Position numbers and translations under genes: made by a program
Shown: piece after piece, positions 17,818 through 26,650 of the stretch
Layout of the letters: every line of letters begins with the position of its first letter
How positions within the stretch are numbered: the stretch's first letter is position 1
Notes under the pieces: generated by a model
Database searches by the model: none
The model's input: the letters and a program-made list of their open reading frames with translations, nothing else
Told to the model about the DNA's origin: nothing
NCBI GenBank assembly: GCA_002421805.1
Contig: DISM01000001.1
Location: forward strand, 158,902 to 222,901
Source: Candidatus Omnitrophica bacterium UBA6210
GTDB lineage: Bacteria; Omnitrophota; Gorgyraeia; Velamenicoccales; Velamenicoccaceae
DNA length: 64,000 nucleotides
Direction: 5' to 3'

Positions 17818-18448
17818 CTCGTAAAGGACAGATCGCGCATCTTTCCCTTGTCTTTCGGCAATACTCCTTGCCCAGCCGGACGATCAAGGCGTGATATTCG
17901 TTGAAAAGAGCCGTGTCCGGCGACAGGCCCTCCATGAACATCCTCTGCAGGTCCTCATAGAGGAGTTGCGGCGCCGCCAACCTGTGACGGACCATCCACC
18001 GCCGGGTATAGGCATCGATGACGAAAACCGGCTTCTGCAGGGCATAGAGGAGAATAGAGTCGGCCGTCTCCTGACCGATGCCGTTGACGCGCAAAAGCTC
18101 CTGCCGAAGCTCCCGGGTCCCCGTCTTTTTCATCTGCCGCAGGTCCCCGGAGTAACGCGCCTCCAGAAAACGTAAAAAATTCTTCAGGCGCCGGGCCTTG
18201 ACATTGTAATAACCCGCCGGCCGGATGAGACGCGCCAGGGCCGCATCGCTTAAACGCAGCATGCGCCTCCATGACAGCATCCGCGCTTTTTTTAAATTCG
18301 CGATCGCCCTCTCGACATTCTGCCAGGACGTGTTCTGCGTCAGGATGGCACCCACCATGACCTCGAACGGCGTGCGGGCCGGCCACCACCCTTGGGGGCC
18401 AAAATGCCTGTAAAGCTTACGGTACGTCTTTTTTAGCTTCTGTTTCAT
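17804..18448 (-). CDS. HhH-GPD DNA glycosylase (endonuclease III-related)
   Basis: Base-excision repair protein of 214 residues. I chose MKQKLKKTYR at 18448 because the upstream 33 codons look non-native and lie within the preceding gene. The helix-hairpin-helix is VNGIGQETAD (121-130), and catalytic Asp145 is in VFVIDAYTRR. Where endonuclease III has the Schiff-base lysine this protein has Glu126, so it is likely a monofunctional glycosylase. The C-terminal iron-sulfur motif has Cys197, Cys204 and Cys207, but the fourth cysteine is missing because the protein ends CPLRDEKH. The stop region overlaps the next gene by 14 bp. Confidence 0.85.
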   Translation of the reverse strand: MKQKLKKTYRKLYRHFGPQGWWPARTPFEVMVGAILTQNTSWQNVERAIANLKKARMLSWRRMLRLSDAALARLIRPAGYYNVKARRLKNFLRFLEARYSGDLRQMKKTGTRELRQELLRVNGIGQETADSILLYALQKPVFVIDAYTRRWMVRHRLAAPQLLYEDLQRMFMEGLSPDTALFNEYHALIVRLGKEYCRKTRERCAICPLRDEKH

Positions 18449-20381
18449 TGCTGAAAGACAAAGGGTTGTATCCCTGCATGGCCAGGATCGTATACGCGGT
18501 CGCCGCGACGGAGCCGGTCCTGTTTCCCTTCGGCGTGCGCCATCCATGGCCGGTGTCGGCGAATTCGTGCGACGCGTAAGGCAGGCAGAAATCGCCCTGC
18601 CCGACGGGAGAAGGGCTGGTGATGATCATCTTTGTCAGCTCCACGACATAGTCGTTGGCCATCCGGCGGTATTCGCGGGCCTTCTCTGCGTCGCCCGACC
18701 GGGCATGGTAATCCGCCATGATGCTGAGCGAAAGGATCATCTGGGCCGTCCACTCGCCCGAGATGACGCCGCCGCGGCCGATATTCGTTCCCTTGGCAAA
18801 ATCGAATCCTTTCACGCAGACAAGATACCCTTCCGGTTTTTTATAGTCCACCTTCACGGCGCAATTCTCGACGGCGAAATCCATGATCTCGTCCGGGTCC
18901 ATGCCGATATCTTTGAGCTTTTGCGGCCCCACGGCCGCGATCGACCACGCATACGTATCGGTCGCGATGGTCGCGTCCCCCTTGCCGCGCTTGACCACGG
19001 GCAAAGAGATCCGCGAATAAGCATTGGCATTGAGCCAATTCAAAGTCTCCTTCGCCCGGACGGCGGCCTCCGGATTCCCTGTCGTCTCATACAACATCAT
19101 GTAAAAGGCGTAAGCGTCGAGATTATGCTCCGTGCTGTACCACGTGACGGTCGGGCCGCCTTTCAACCCTCCCTCCTGGTCGCGGATGGTATCAAGCCAG
19201 CGGTAGATGTCTTCAGCGACCGGCAGATACCGCTTGTCGCCGAAGTGACGGGTGTACTGCAGGATCGCTATCCCCAGCCAGATATTGGGCCCGGCGTGCG
19301 CGATATACTCAGCCACGTCGCCGGTAGAGGCATAATAGGCGTTCGTGAAACCGCCGCCGTCGGCATGGATGGCGCGCGTGTAGAAATCCAGGACCTTGCC
19401 TGCGCGACCGGCATCATCGAACAGGGTAAAGATAATGGTCGCCAGCGCCTGATCATAGGTAAACGCCCAGTCCGCGACGTCCGTATCGCCCTCAAAGCTG
19501 GCCACCAGGCCCGTGTTGTTATTCTGGTGCACGACAAGCCAGCGGTAAAATTTGTCCACAACCTTTTTTTCTATCACCCGGCCCTCTTCGACTTTGGCGG
19601 TCACGTCCATCTCCACCTGGGTCTTGTGGCTCACGAGCCCCGCGAGGTCTGCTTTGAGTTTGTCCTGGTATTTCTTGAAGAAATCGATGGAGGCCTCGAG
19701 CTGTTCAACCTTCTGTTTTTCGTCCCGGCTGGTCAACAAGAGCGTCCTTTCAAGCATCTCGATCCTGCGGCTCGACTGCGTCAGGAGAAACTTCATCTCG
19801 TCGATCTTGAGCTCAAGCAGGTCTTTGCCTTTCTCCAGGTTCCTCTGGCGCACAAGGGTATCCGTGAGGCCTCCCAGGAGTTTTTCGTTCTGATAACGCA
19901 GGCGGGCGTTGTAAAATCCAACCGTCACCAGCCCCAGGCTCAGGCAGATCGTAAACACGATGGCCACGGCCTTGAAGAACTTGCGCATGTCGGCATACCG
20001 CAGGATGCGCGCATTGTCGCGCCGCTCGATGCGGAAATATCTCATACCGATCATGTACTGATTGATGAGTCCCTCTTTGAGAGGCTTGAGCCACGCCGGA
20101 TGCGCCGTCGCCTGCGCGGGTTTTGTCCCCGAGGGAATGTTGATGTTGAGGGCGATCAAGGTCTTGGGGTCGCCGAACAGCCCCATGTCCCGTTCGTTGA
20201 GTTGCGTGACAACCAGACACAGGCCCCCGGCGCTGACATCCTGCGTAAAGGCCTCCCTCCAGTCGCCCTGCGGCGAGCCGTCGGGCAAAAGGAAGCGGAA
20301 CTCGACCGGAAAGATATGGTCCAGACGTTTGTAACGCCGGCGCTCGTCGGCCTTGGGGATAGGAGGCGTGTGGTGCGTCAT
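18417..20381 (-). CDS. PilZ domain, membrane anchor, coiled coil and alpha-toroid protein
   Basis: A 654-residue multidomain protein. Residues 10-125 form a PilZ domain with both c-di-GMP signatures: RRYKR (15-19) and DVSAGG (48-53). One membrane helix follows at about 136-158, then a coiled coil at about 165-265. A long C-terminal domain (about 275-630) is rich in repeated Trp/Tyr helical hairpins, such as NIWLGIAILQYTRHFGDKRYLPVAEDIYRWLD, shown here only in part as WLGIAILQYTRHFG. It resembles the six-hairpin glycosidase fold. c-di-GMP may therefore control an envelope polysaccharide enzyme. It overlaps the HhH-GPD gene by 32 bp and the M48 gene by 4 bp. Confidence 0.78.
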   Translation of the reverse strand: MTHHTPPIPKADERRRYKRLDHIFPVEFRFLLPDGSPQGDWREAFTQDVSAGGLCLVVTQLNERDMGLFGDPKTLIALNINIPSGTKPAQATAHPAWLKPLKEGLINQYMIGMRYFRIERRDNARILRYADMRKFFKAVAIVFTICLSLGLVTVGFYNARLRYQNEKLLGGLTDTLVRQRNLEKGKDLLELKIDEMKFLLTQSSRRIEMLERTLLLTSRDEKQKVEQLEASIDFFKKYQDKLKADLAGLVSHKTQVEMDVTAKVEEGRVIEKKVVDKFYRWLVVHQNNNTGLVASFEGDTDVADWAFTYDQALATIIFTLFDDAGRAGKVLDFYTRAIHADGGGFTNAYYASTGDVAEYIAHAGPNIWLGIAILQYTRHFGDKRYLPVAEDIYRWLDTIRDQEGGLKGGPTVTWYSTEHNLDAYAFYMMLYETTGNPEAAVRAKETLNWLNANAYSRISLPVVKRGKGDATIATDTYAWSIAAVGPQKLKDIGMDPDEIMDFAVENCAVKVDYKKPEGYLVCVKGFDFAKGTNIGRGGVISGEWTAQMILSLSIMADYHARSGDAEKAREYRRMANDYVVELTKMIITSPSPVGQGDFCLPYASHEFADTGHGWRTPKGNRTGSVAATAYTILAMQGYNPLSFSNETEAKKDVP

Positions 20382-21517
20382 ATATGCTCCCCGGCATGTT
20401 GAAAAACGCGGGCCATGCGGATCCGCTTGGCGATCGGCGGATGGTCATAGAGAAAGATCTCGACCCATCGCGAAGGAGAGAAATCCGCAAGGTTTTTTTC
20501 GCCCAACTTCTGCATCATGGAAACAAACGCCTCGGTCGCCCGCGTGGCCTCCAGGGCAAAACGGTCCGCCTGTCTCTCCAGGACCCTCGAAAACCCGTTC
20601 TGGAGAGGCAGAAGCACAAACCCCGCGGCAAAAAGAATGAGCAAAAGCAAGGGCAGCGCCGCGACATCGCTGGGGCCTGCAAAACCGAAGACATCCAGAA
20701 AGTAGCCGAAAAGGACAAAGGCCAGCCCGAAAGAAAAAATGCCGGACACCAGGCTCGTCACGACGAGCTTGGCCGTATCGTGCCTGAGATAGTGGCCCAA
20801 TTCATGCGCCAGGACGACCTCGATCTCCTGGGGTGAGAAGGCCTCCAGGAGGGTATCAGCGAGAAAGATCCTCTTGGTGGCGCCGAGGCCCGAGACCATG
20901 GCGTTCGCCTTGACCGTTTTTCTGGAAAAATCCAGGACAAAAATATCCTTGAGCCTGACCCGGTAACGATCAAAGAGCGCCAGGATCCTGCGGCGGACCT
21001 CCCCCTCTTCCAGCGGTTTGACGCGGAAAAACAAGGGCAGGATCACATAAGGAAAGATCCGGGCGAGCACGATGCTCAAAAAGAACCAAAAACAGGCGGC
21101 CCATAACCACCAGCTCCCGGGAAACTGGGAGAGAAAAAAATAGACACTTTCCAATAACACCAGCGAGACGACAAAGGCGACAGCGGATTTTTTCAGGAGG
21201 TCTTTGAACCACTCCCCGAAAGTCTGGCGGCTCAGGCGGAACCGGCGCTCCAGGAAAAACCCTTCAAAGACATCCAGGGGAAGTCCGGCGACAAAAGACA
21301 AAACGAGAAAACAGGAGATATAAAGGGCCGTCAGAGAAAAGAAATCCTCCCTCAACGACAACAACCCCACCTTAAGGGAGCGCGACCAACCCGTGCATAA
21401 GAAAACCAACAGGGCCGCCACGCTGCCGAGAAGGCGAAAAAAGAAGAGGCGATATCGTATTGCCTGGTATCGCCTGGCCTCAGGGGGCGTAGAAGGGCCG
21501 TTATCTTGTGGAGACAT
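20378..21517 (-). CDS. M48-family membrane zinc protease (Ste24/CAAX protease-like)
   Basis: Integral membrane metalloprotease of 379 residues in the form starting at 21517. That ATG has GCAGGA at 8 bp; an ATG 9 bp upstream has no room for a ribosome-binding site, and the longer frame runs into the upstream gene. The zinc motif HELGH is at 238-242, preceded by FSPQEIEVVLA. Four or more hydrophobic segments lie between 25 and 165, and two more after the active site. Length, topology and the C-terminal second-Glu region (LEATRATEAF) fit Ste24 rather than the shorter HtpX. It probably degrades or processes membrane proteins. Overlaps flanking genes by 4 and 17 bp. Confidence 0.87.
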   Translation of the reverse strand: MSPQDNGPSTPPEARRYQAIRYRLFFFRLLGSVAALLVFLCTGWSRSLKVGLLSLREDFFSLTALYISCFLVLSFVAGLPLDVFEGFFLERRFRLSRQTFGEWFKDLLKKSAVAFVVSLVLLESVYFFLSQFPGSWWLWAACFWFFLSIVLARIFPYVILPLFFRVKPLEEGEVRRRILALFDRYRVRLKDIFVLDFSRKTVKANAMVSGLGATKRIFLADTLLEAFSPQEIEVVLAHELGHYLRHDTAKLVVTSLVSGIFSFGLAFVLFGYFLDVFGFAGPSDVAALPLLLLILFAAGFVLLPLQNGFSRVLERQADRFALEATRATEAFVSMMQKLGEKNLADFSPSRWVEIFLYDHPPIAKRIRMARVFQHAGEHI

Positions 21518-21905
21518 CAGAGACATCCTGCGGGTGTTTCCGGCGTTTGGCCTTCTGGACCAGGCCCTCGAACCGCTCGTCCTGCCGCAGGTTCGAAAGG
21601 TCCGGGTCCTTGCACATGAACGCGATATCTTCATAACCCAGGCTGATCGCGCGCTCGATCGCCCGGAACGACTTCGACAGATCGCCCAGAAGCGAAAAAC
21701 TGCAGGCCAGGTTATAGTGAACGATAGGGTTATCCGGCCGCAGTCTGGAAAGTTTCTTGTCGACCTTGAGCCCCTTCTGATAAAGGCCTTTCTTTGTATA
21801 GACCTCTCCCAGCACGATCAGGACATCGACATAATCCGGCCGGCGGCGCAAAACGCCTTCAAAAAAACCTATCTGAAAATCCAAGTCTTCTTTGATTTTG
21901 CCCAT
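21501..21905 (-). CDS. Small TPR-repeat protein
   Basis: A 134-residue protein with about three tetratricopeptide-like repeats (for example ADVLIVLGEVYTKKG-type and IVHYNLACSFSLLGD), ending in the common DPDLSNLRQDERFEGLV tail found in TPR proteins. No signal peptide is seen, so it is probably a cytoplasmic scaffold. It overlaps the M48 protease gene by 17 bp and follows the DUF3857 gene by 26 bp. Its partner is not indicated. Confidence 0.75.
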   Translation of the reverse strand: MGKIKEDLDFQIGFFEGVLRRRPDYVDVLIVLGEVYTKKGLYQKGLKVDKKLSRLRPDNPIVHYNLACSFSLLGDLSKSFRAIERAISLGYEDIAFMCKDPDLSNLRQDERFEGLVQKAKRRKHPQDVSDVSTR

Positions 21906-21931
21906 AACGAGGTTTTTTCCTTGTGCCCTTC

Positions 21932-24325
21932 CTACTTCTCTTCCAGCACCACCTGCTGGTTCAACTGGGACGCGATATGCTCGACGATCCTTTTGTATTC
22001 CGGATAATCTTCCACCGCCACGTCGCGCTCCTTGACTTCAAGGGTGTAGACATAGCGCAGACGACGGCTATCGATCACCTCATAGCGGCTCGTTAAAGAA
22101 AACCAGCGGGTCTGTGCCATGACGGGGTCGGGAAGATATTTTACCGCAAGATGGTCGGGTAATTCAACCTCCAGCCCATCCTCCTCCACACGCAACCCGC
22201 CAGTCTCTAAGGGATAGCGGCGCGTCTCCCGGGCGACAACCGACGTATCGAATCCGCTCATCTGGCTCATGATGCGCGACCGCCCCGCCTTGATGAAATA
22301 CCTGGGGGCTTCAAAACGATAAGAGAAAATGACCGGCTTTTCGAGGCTGTCGGCGTTCTTGATCGTATAGTCGAGAAGGCGGCCGTTCTCGGAGATGGAA
22401 CGCACCCTCTGTTTGATGCTCTCCTCGATCAGGGAAGGCATCGTGAACTTCAGCCAGTACCGCTGGGACTGAAGGAAGAAACCTTCCGTCTGGAGGCTCC
22501 GTTCGCCCGTGATGGATTCGTCCTTGCGGACCGCGATCTTTGTCGTGGTCACGGCCCGGTTATGGGAAGGCTCGAACAACGGCGTCTTCACCAGCTCATA
22601 ATCTTGAGGATAAAAAACCAGGACCAGCCTATCCTGGTCCTGTTCCGGCAAGTCCCCGAAAGACGTCGTGGAAGCCGTGGCGTCCATAAAAACCAGGTGC
22701 CCTTTCAGCTTGACCGCGGCGATCGCATGGTTAAACAGGATGCTCGGAAGGTCTTCCTGGTTGTCCAGGTTGTCATCCGTCGAGATCAGGACGGGATACG
22801 CCTCAATGCCGGCTTTTTTCAGCATCGCGACGAGCAGGATGGCCTTGTCCTTGCAGTCCCCGTATTTGTTGCTGAATATCTCCGGGGCCTCGTGCGGCTC
22901 ATAACCGGCGTCGCCATATTCCACCGCCACGTAGCGGATCTCCTGCGCGCAATAATCATAGATGGCGCGTATCTTTTCTTCTTCCGTCTTTTTATCTTTC
23001 ACCAATTCCCCGACCTTGGCGGCGATCGCCTCGTCCGCATGGATCTTGTCCTGGTAGAGGCCGCGCCACCAGCGGTAGATCTCTTCCCAGCTGGCGAACG
23101 TCGTCCACAAAAGATACGCATTGACCTTGGCAATAGACGGCATGGACGGTTCCGGAATGATCTGCGGCACATCCCTGAACTCCAAAGTATAAATGCGGTC
23201 ATCTCCCGCCTCGCGGACCTGGGGCGTCATGGCGAAGCCGAACGCATTGTAGCTGCCGTTGACCACCTTATGGCGCAGCTGCCGGTCTTTGGGGATCGCC
23301 ATGGAAACGCGCTGCAGAAGGATCGGCTCATCCATCTGAAGCCAGTAAACGCTGTCGAAATCTTTCTCGTTGGGAAGCTTGGTCTGAAGGATCCTGACCT
23401 TGTATTCGATGACACACCCCGGCGTCACCTCGGGCATGGAGATAATGCGGGCCCGCGCGTTGCTGTAAAGCGGATAATTCAGGTAGAGCGAGACATCCCT
23501 GATGTTCTTGTCCCCGACGGAAACAACCGTGCCGTCCGGCCGGATGGTGCGCGCGTATTCGAGCTCCACAGTCTCATAGGTCGAATCATACGGCAGCGTC
23601 ACCTCGCCATAGCTCTCTTTGCCGCGGTCGTTTAAGATCTTGACGACATAATGATGCTCGGACCTGACCTGGGAATTTTTCGTCAGGCGGATCGTCTCGT
23701 CCGCCAAGAGATACAGGGCGCTGGCATCCGGATAGGCCTCGGCGGCAGGGCTTTTTTCGATCAGGGAACGGACCTCGTCAGAGACGCCGGCGAAAAGCGC
23801 TTCCGGCACGGACAAACTGATGAGCGTGATGCGTTCCCTCGCCTGGGCGCCAAACCCCGGATCATCCTGGATACGGCGATATATCTTCAACGCCTGGTCG
23901 TAGAGATTGGACTTCTCCAGGGTCATGGCGTAATAATACAGGTAATCGGGGCTCCCCTCTTCGCCCAGCCGGTTAAATACGTCGAGGGCCTTGGTATATT
24001 CCCCGTTCTGGAAAAACGCCTCTGCCAGGAGCGCCTGGGATTGAGGCGAACGACAGCCCTTGAGGCGTTCGCTGGCGTCGCCGAAACGCCCCATATTCAA
24101 ATACAACCGCCCCAGCTTGACGCAGACGGCATCCCTGGCCTTGCCTTCGGGCAAGGCGGCCAGCGCCTCTTCATAAAGACGGGCAGCCGTCTGTGCAGCC
24201 GCCCGGGAGACGGCGGCATAACGGTCTGCAGTCCACGTCTGGATGCCGGAGGCGCGGCAGCCGCAAAGAAGGACGCAGCAAAAAGAAAAAAAGAGTGATC
24301 TTCTTAGCGATAACCTGTAAGCCAT
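21932..24325 (-). CDS. Lipoprotein with TPR, DUF3857 and transglutaminase-like domains
   Basis: A 797-residue exported protein. Starting at 24325 (MAYRLSLRRS) gives a lipoprotein signal with lipobox LCGC at residues 20-23. A frame opening at 24445 would overlap pabC and bury the signal. Residues 30-180 carry TPR-like repeats, about 220-420 match DUF3857, and the transglutaminase-like domain follows with Cys491 in YGDCKDK, His533 in NHAIA and Asp548 in FMDAT. Such proteins occur in Bacteroidota and PVC lineages with unknown substrates. The chosen start codon lies inside a 7-bp repeat tract (24311-24370). Confidence 0.85.
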   Translation of the reverse strand: MAYRLSLRRSLFFSFCCVLLCGCRASGIQTWTADRYAAVSRAAAQTAARLYEEALAALPEGKARDAVCVKLGRLYLNMGRFGDASERLKGCRSPQSQALLAEAFFQNGEYTKALDVFNRLGEEGSPDYLYYYAMTLEKSNLYDQALKIYRRIQDDPGFGAQARERITLISLSVPEALFAGVSDEVRSLIEKSPAAEAYPDASALYLLADETIRLTKNSQVRSEHHYVVKILNDRGKESYGEVTLPYDSTYETVELEYARTIRPDGTVVSVGDKNIRDVSLYLNYPLYSNARARIISMPEVTPGCVIEYKVRILQTKLPNEKDFDSVYWLQMDEPILLQRVSMAIPKDRQLRHKVVNGSYNAFGFAMTPQVREAGDDRIYTLEFRDVPQIIPEPSMPSIAKVNAYLLWTTFASWEEIYRWWRGLYQDKIHADEAIAAKVGELVKDKKTEEEKIRAIYDYCAQEIRYVAVEYGDAGYEPHEAPEIFSNKYGDCKDKAILLVAMLKKAGIEAYPVLISTDDNLDNQEDLPSILFNHAIAAVKLKGHLVFMDATASTTSFGDLPEQDQDRLVLVFYPQDYELVKTPLFEPSHNRAVTTTKIAVRKDESITGERSLQTEGFFLQSQRYWLKFTMPSLIEESIKQRVRSISENGRLLDYTIKNADSLEKPVIFSYRFEAPRYFIKAGRSRIMSQMSGFDTSVVARETRRYPLETGGLRVEEDGLEVELPDHLAVKYLPDPVMAQTRWFSLTSRYEVIDSRRLRYVYTLEVKERDVAVEDYPEYKRIVEHIASQLNQQVVLEEK

Positions 24326-24370
24326 AAGTCTTTCGTAAGCCATAAACCCTGAACCATAAGCCGTAAGCTT
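24311..24370. repeat. Degenerate 7-bp tandem repeat (TAAGCCR words)
   Basis: Nearly continuous 7-mers: TAACCTG, TAAGCCA, TAAGTCT, a 4-base slip, TAAGCCA, TAAACCC, TGAACCA, TAAGCCG, TAAGCTT. The tract covers the start codon and first codons of the DUF3857 lipoprotein gene. It is related to the words at 15358-15385. Confidence 0.75.
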
Positions 24371-24395
24371 TCTCTGCCCACAACTTACAGCTATT

Positions 24396-25229
24396 CTACC
24401 CGATACGGCAGGCGTTCTCAACGTCGTTTTGATAAACTTTGGCAAGATGGCTGGTCAACGGCCCCCGGCAGTCGGGACCGACAGGCCTGCCATTGTATCG
24501 TGTCACAGCCGCGACGCCGATGAGCGCGTTCGTTACGAAGATCTCCTCGGCGCCATACAGCCATTCGGGGCCGATCGCCGTCTCATAACAACGGACCTTC
24601 ATGCCGGCCAGGAGCTCCAGGGCCCTGGCGCGTGTAATACCGGGCAAACACCCGCTCTCCAGGGGCGGCGTCAGGACATCTCCCTGCCTGACACAAAAAA
24701 CATTCGTGCGCGATCCTTCCACCAGCTCAAAACTGGCGTTCAGAAAGAACGCCTCGTCCGCTTTCTGCGACGCGGCAAACGAACCGACCCGGCAATAAAA
24801 ATCTCGGTGGATGGTTTTCACGCAAGGGACACCTGAAAAACCCGCCTGTTCCCTGTCATACAAGACAGCCGAAAACACGGGCGTATCTTCTAAAGAGGCT
24901 TCGACGGACAAGGGCCTTTCCGTGATACAGACTTCCGTTCTGCCGCGGCCGGCAGTAACGACCAACCGCAGGGCCCCATCCTGAAGGCCATTGCGCCGGA
25001 CAAGCTCTTTGACGGCGGCAACAAGCTCTTGGCGGGCCGGAGCCTTGAGGCCCACGACGGGGCAGCTCGCGAGCAACCGCTCCAGGTGCCTATCAAAGAG
25101 ATACACGCGGCCATGGCGCACGCGCATGGTCTCAAACAATCCGGCGCTTTGCTTCAGGCCGGCCGCGGCCGCGCTGGTGCTGGCCACAGCCTGACGGATA
25201 AATCGGCCATCAAGATATATCTGTTTCAT
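24396..25229 (-). CDS. pabC: Aminodeoxychorismate lyase / class IV aminotransferase
   Basis: Fold-type IV PLP enzyme of 277 residues, probably releasing p-aminobenzoate from aminodeoxychorismate. Class IV landmarks are GLFETMRVRHGRVYLFDRHLERL (cited in part as GLFETMRV), the likely PLP lysine Lys138 in CVKTIHRDFY, and ELVEGSRTNVF. On sequence alone a branched-chain or D-amino-acid aminotransferase is possible, but the 4-bp overlap with pabB makes PabC the better call. It supplies the folate pathway with FolE and FolC encoded at the left end of the window. Confidence 0.85.
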   Translation of the reverse strand: MKQIYLDGRFIRQAVASTSAAAAGLKQSAGLFETMRVRHGRVYLFDRHLERLLASCPVVGLKAPARQELVAAVKELVRRNGLQDGALRLVVTAGRGRTEVCITERPLSVEASLEDTPVFSAVLYDREQAGFSGVPCVKTIHRDFYCRVGSFAASQKADEAFFLNASFELVEGSRTNVFCVRQGDVLTPPLESGCLPGITRARALELLAGMKVRCYETAIGPEWLYGAEEIFVTNALIGVAAVTRYNGRPVGPDCRGPLTSHLAKVYQNDVENACRIG

Positions 25230-26650
25230 CGCAGCTCCTGGCTTCCGGTCAAGGCCTCGAACAAAGCCCGCGCCTTGATCAGGGTCTCTTCATACTCTTT
25301 CTCGGGGTCCGAATCCGCGACAATACCGCCGCCGACGTGAAAACTCACCCGGTCCTTTTGTTTCAAGAGCGTGCGGATGAGGATATTGAATTGCAGCGTC
25401 CCGTGGAAACTCATGTATCCCAGGGACCCCGTATAGATGCCGCGGGCTTCGGGTTCAAGCTCTTCGATCAATTCCATGGCGCGAATCTTCGGGCACCCTG
25501 TCACGGACCCGCCGGGGAAACACGCCCTTAACAAATCCCAGCGGTCACGCCTGTGGTGGAGCCTGCCTTCGATCTCGGATGTCGCCTGGAAGACCGTCCG
25601 ATAGGCCTCGATGGTCCGCTTCTGGCGCAACCGCACCGTGCCGTAATCGCAGACCCGGCCGAGGTCGTTACGCTCCAGGTCCACGACCATCAACAGCTCC
25701 GCCTTTTCTTTGGCACTTTCCCACAGCTCCCGTCTGTTGGGCCCGTCCTTGCCGGGCGAGCCGGTCCTGGGACGCGTGCCCTTCATCGGCCGTGTCGTTA
25801 CCGTTCTGCCGTCGAAAGACAAAAATTGCTCGGGAGAAGCGCTGATAACACTAAAGCTATCCCCGCGGAAAAACGCGCCGAAAGAAACAGGAAAGGCGCG
25901 GGCCAGGCGCTCATAAAGCTGCCAGTCTTCCAAAGAGGTGCGGCCGGCGAACCGCTGAGACAGGTTGATCTGGTAAATATCGCCCGCCGCGATATGTGCC
26001 TTGGCCTTCCTGACGGCCGCCAGATACCTTTTTTTTGTAAAATCGGACCGCCATTCCGAGCGGCGCGGCAAGAACGGCGCCTGCCGCGAAACAGAGATGC
26101 CCCGGCCCGCCGCTTCCAGCGCGGCCAACGTCTCTTCGAGGCGGCGGCGGGCCCTTTTCTTGCGGCTGGGGCCATGTTCGGGAAAACCGCTGGAAAAAAC
26201 GAGCATCTCGTTCTTGAGACGGTCGAATACAGCAACGCAATCATAAAAACCGAACAGGATATCCGGCATGCCCGTCGGGGGTTTTTCCATGCGCCTGATG
26301 CGCTCGAAGGAAAGGCCGAAATCATACCCCATAAATCCAACGGCCCCGCACAAGAACGGATAGGCCAGGCGCTCGTCTTCGGCCAGGGCATACTCCTTCA
26401 GGCATGCCCGCAGGAGCTGGGCAACAGAAGCCTTTGTCTCCTCCTCAATATTCCCTCTTTGAAACGTCGTGCGGCCGTCCTGGCGGCGCAAGACGGCAAA
26501 GGGCGAAGCGCCGAAAAAGGAAAAACGGCCCCGTTGCGGATGGCCCTGCGCGCTCTCCAGAAGGAACGCATACAGATCGCCGGAGAAAGGCTCGAAACAC
26601 CGGCGCACCGGCGCCGGGTTCCTGATCAATTTATAAACAGCATGATTCAT
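25226..26650 (-). CDS. pabB: Aminodeoxychorismate synthase component I
   Basis: Chorismate-utilising enzyme of 474 residues that makes 4-amino-4-deoxychorismate. The C-terminal chorismate-binding domain includes KAHIAAGDIYQINLSQRF, TRPMKGTRPR and GGSVTGCPKIRAMELI. PIKGT (anthranilate synthase) versus PMKGT (PabB) favours PabB. It overlaps pabC by 4 bp and the DUF2156 gene by 20 bp. No glutamine amidotransferase (pabA) gene is in the window, so ammonia supply must come from elsewhere. Confidence 0.93.
   Translation of the reverse strand: MNHAVYKLIRNPAPVRRCFEPFSGDLYAFLLESAQGHPQRGRFSFFGASPFAVLRRQDGRTTFQRGNIEEETKASVAQLLRACLKEYALAEDERLAYPFLCGAVGFMGYDFGLSFERIRRMEKPPTGMPDILFGFYDCVAVFDRLKNEMLVFSSGFPEHGPSRKKRARRRLEETLAALEAAGRGISVSRQAPFLPRRSEWRSDFTKKRYLAAVRKAKAHIAAGDIYQINLSQRFAGRTSLEDWQLYERLARAFPVSFGAFFRGDSFSVISASPEQFLSFDGRTVTTRPMKGTRPRTGSPGKDGPNRRELWESAKEKAELLMVVDLERNDLGRVCDYGTVRLRQKRTIEAYRTVFQATSEIEGRLHHRRDRWDLLRACFPGGSVTGCPKIRAMELIEELEPEARGIYTGSLGYMSFHGTLQFNILIRTLLKQKDRVSFHVGGGIVADSDPEKEYEETLIKARALFEALTGSQELR

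Noticed and set aside
18449..18547. N-terminal extension of the HhH-GPD protein
   Set aside because: Arginine-rich, unlike glycosylase N-termini, and lies within the PilZ protein gene; the ATG at 18448 gives a normal start.
18546..20402. Plus-strand 618-codon open frame
   Set aside because: Antisense to the PilZ protein gene; composition is typical of a shadow frame and it has no recognisable domain.
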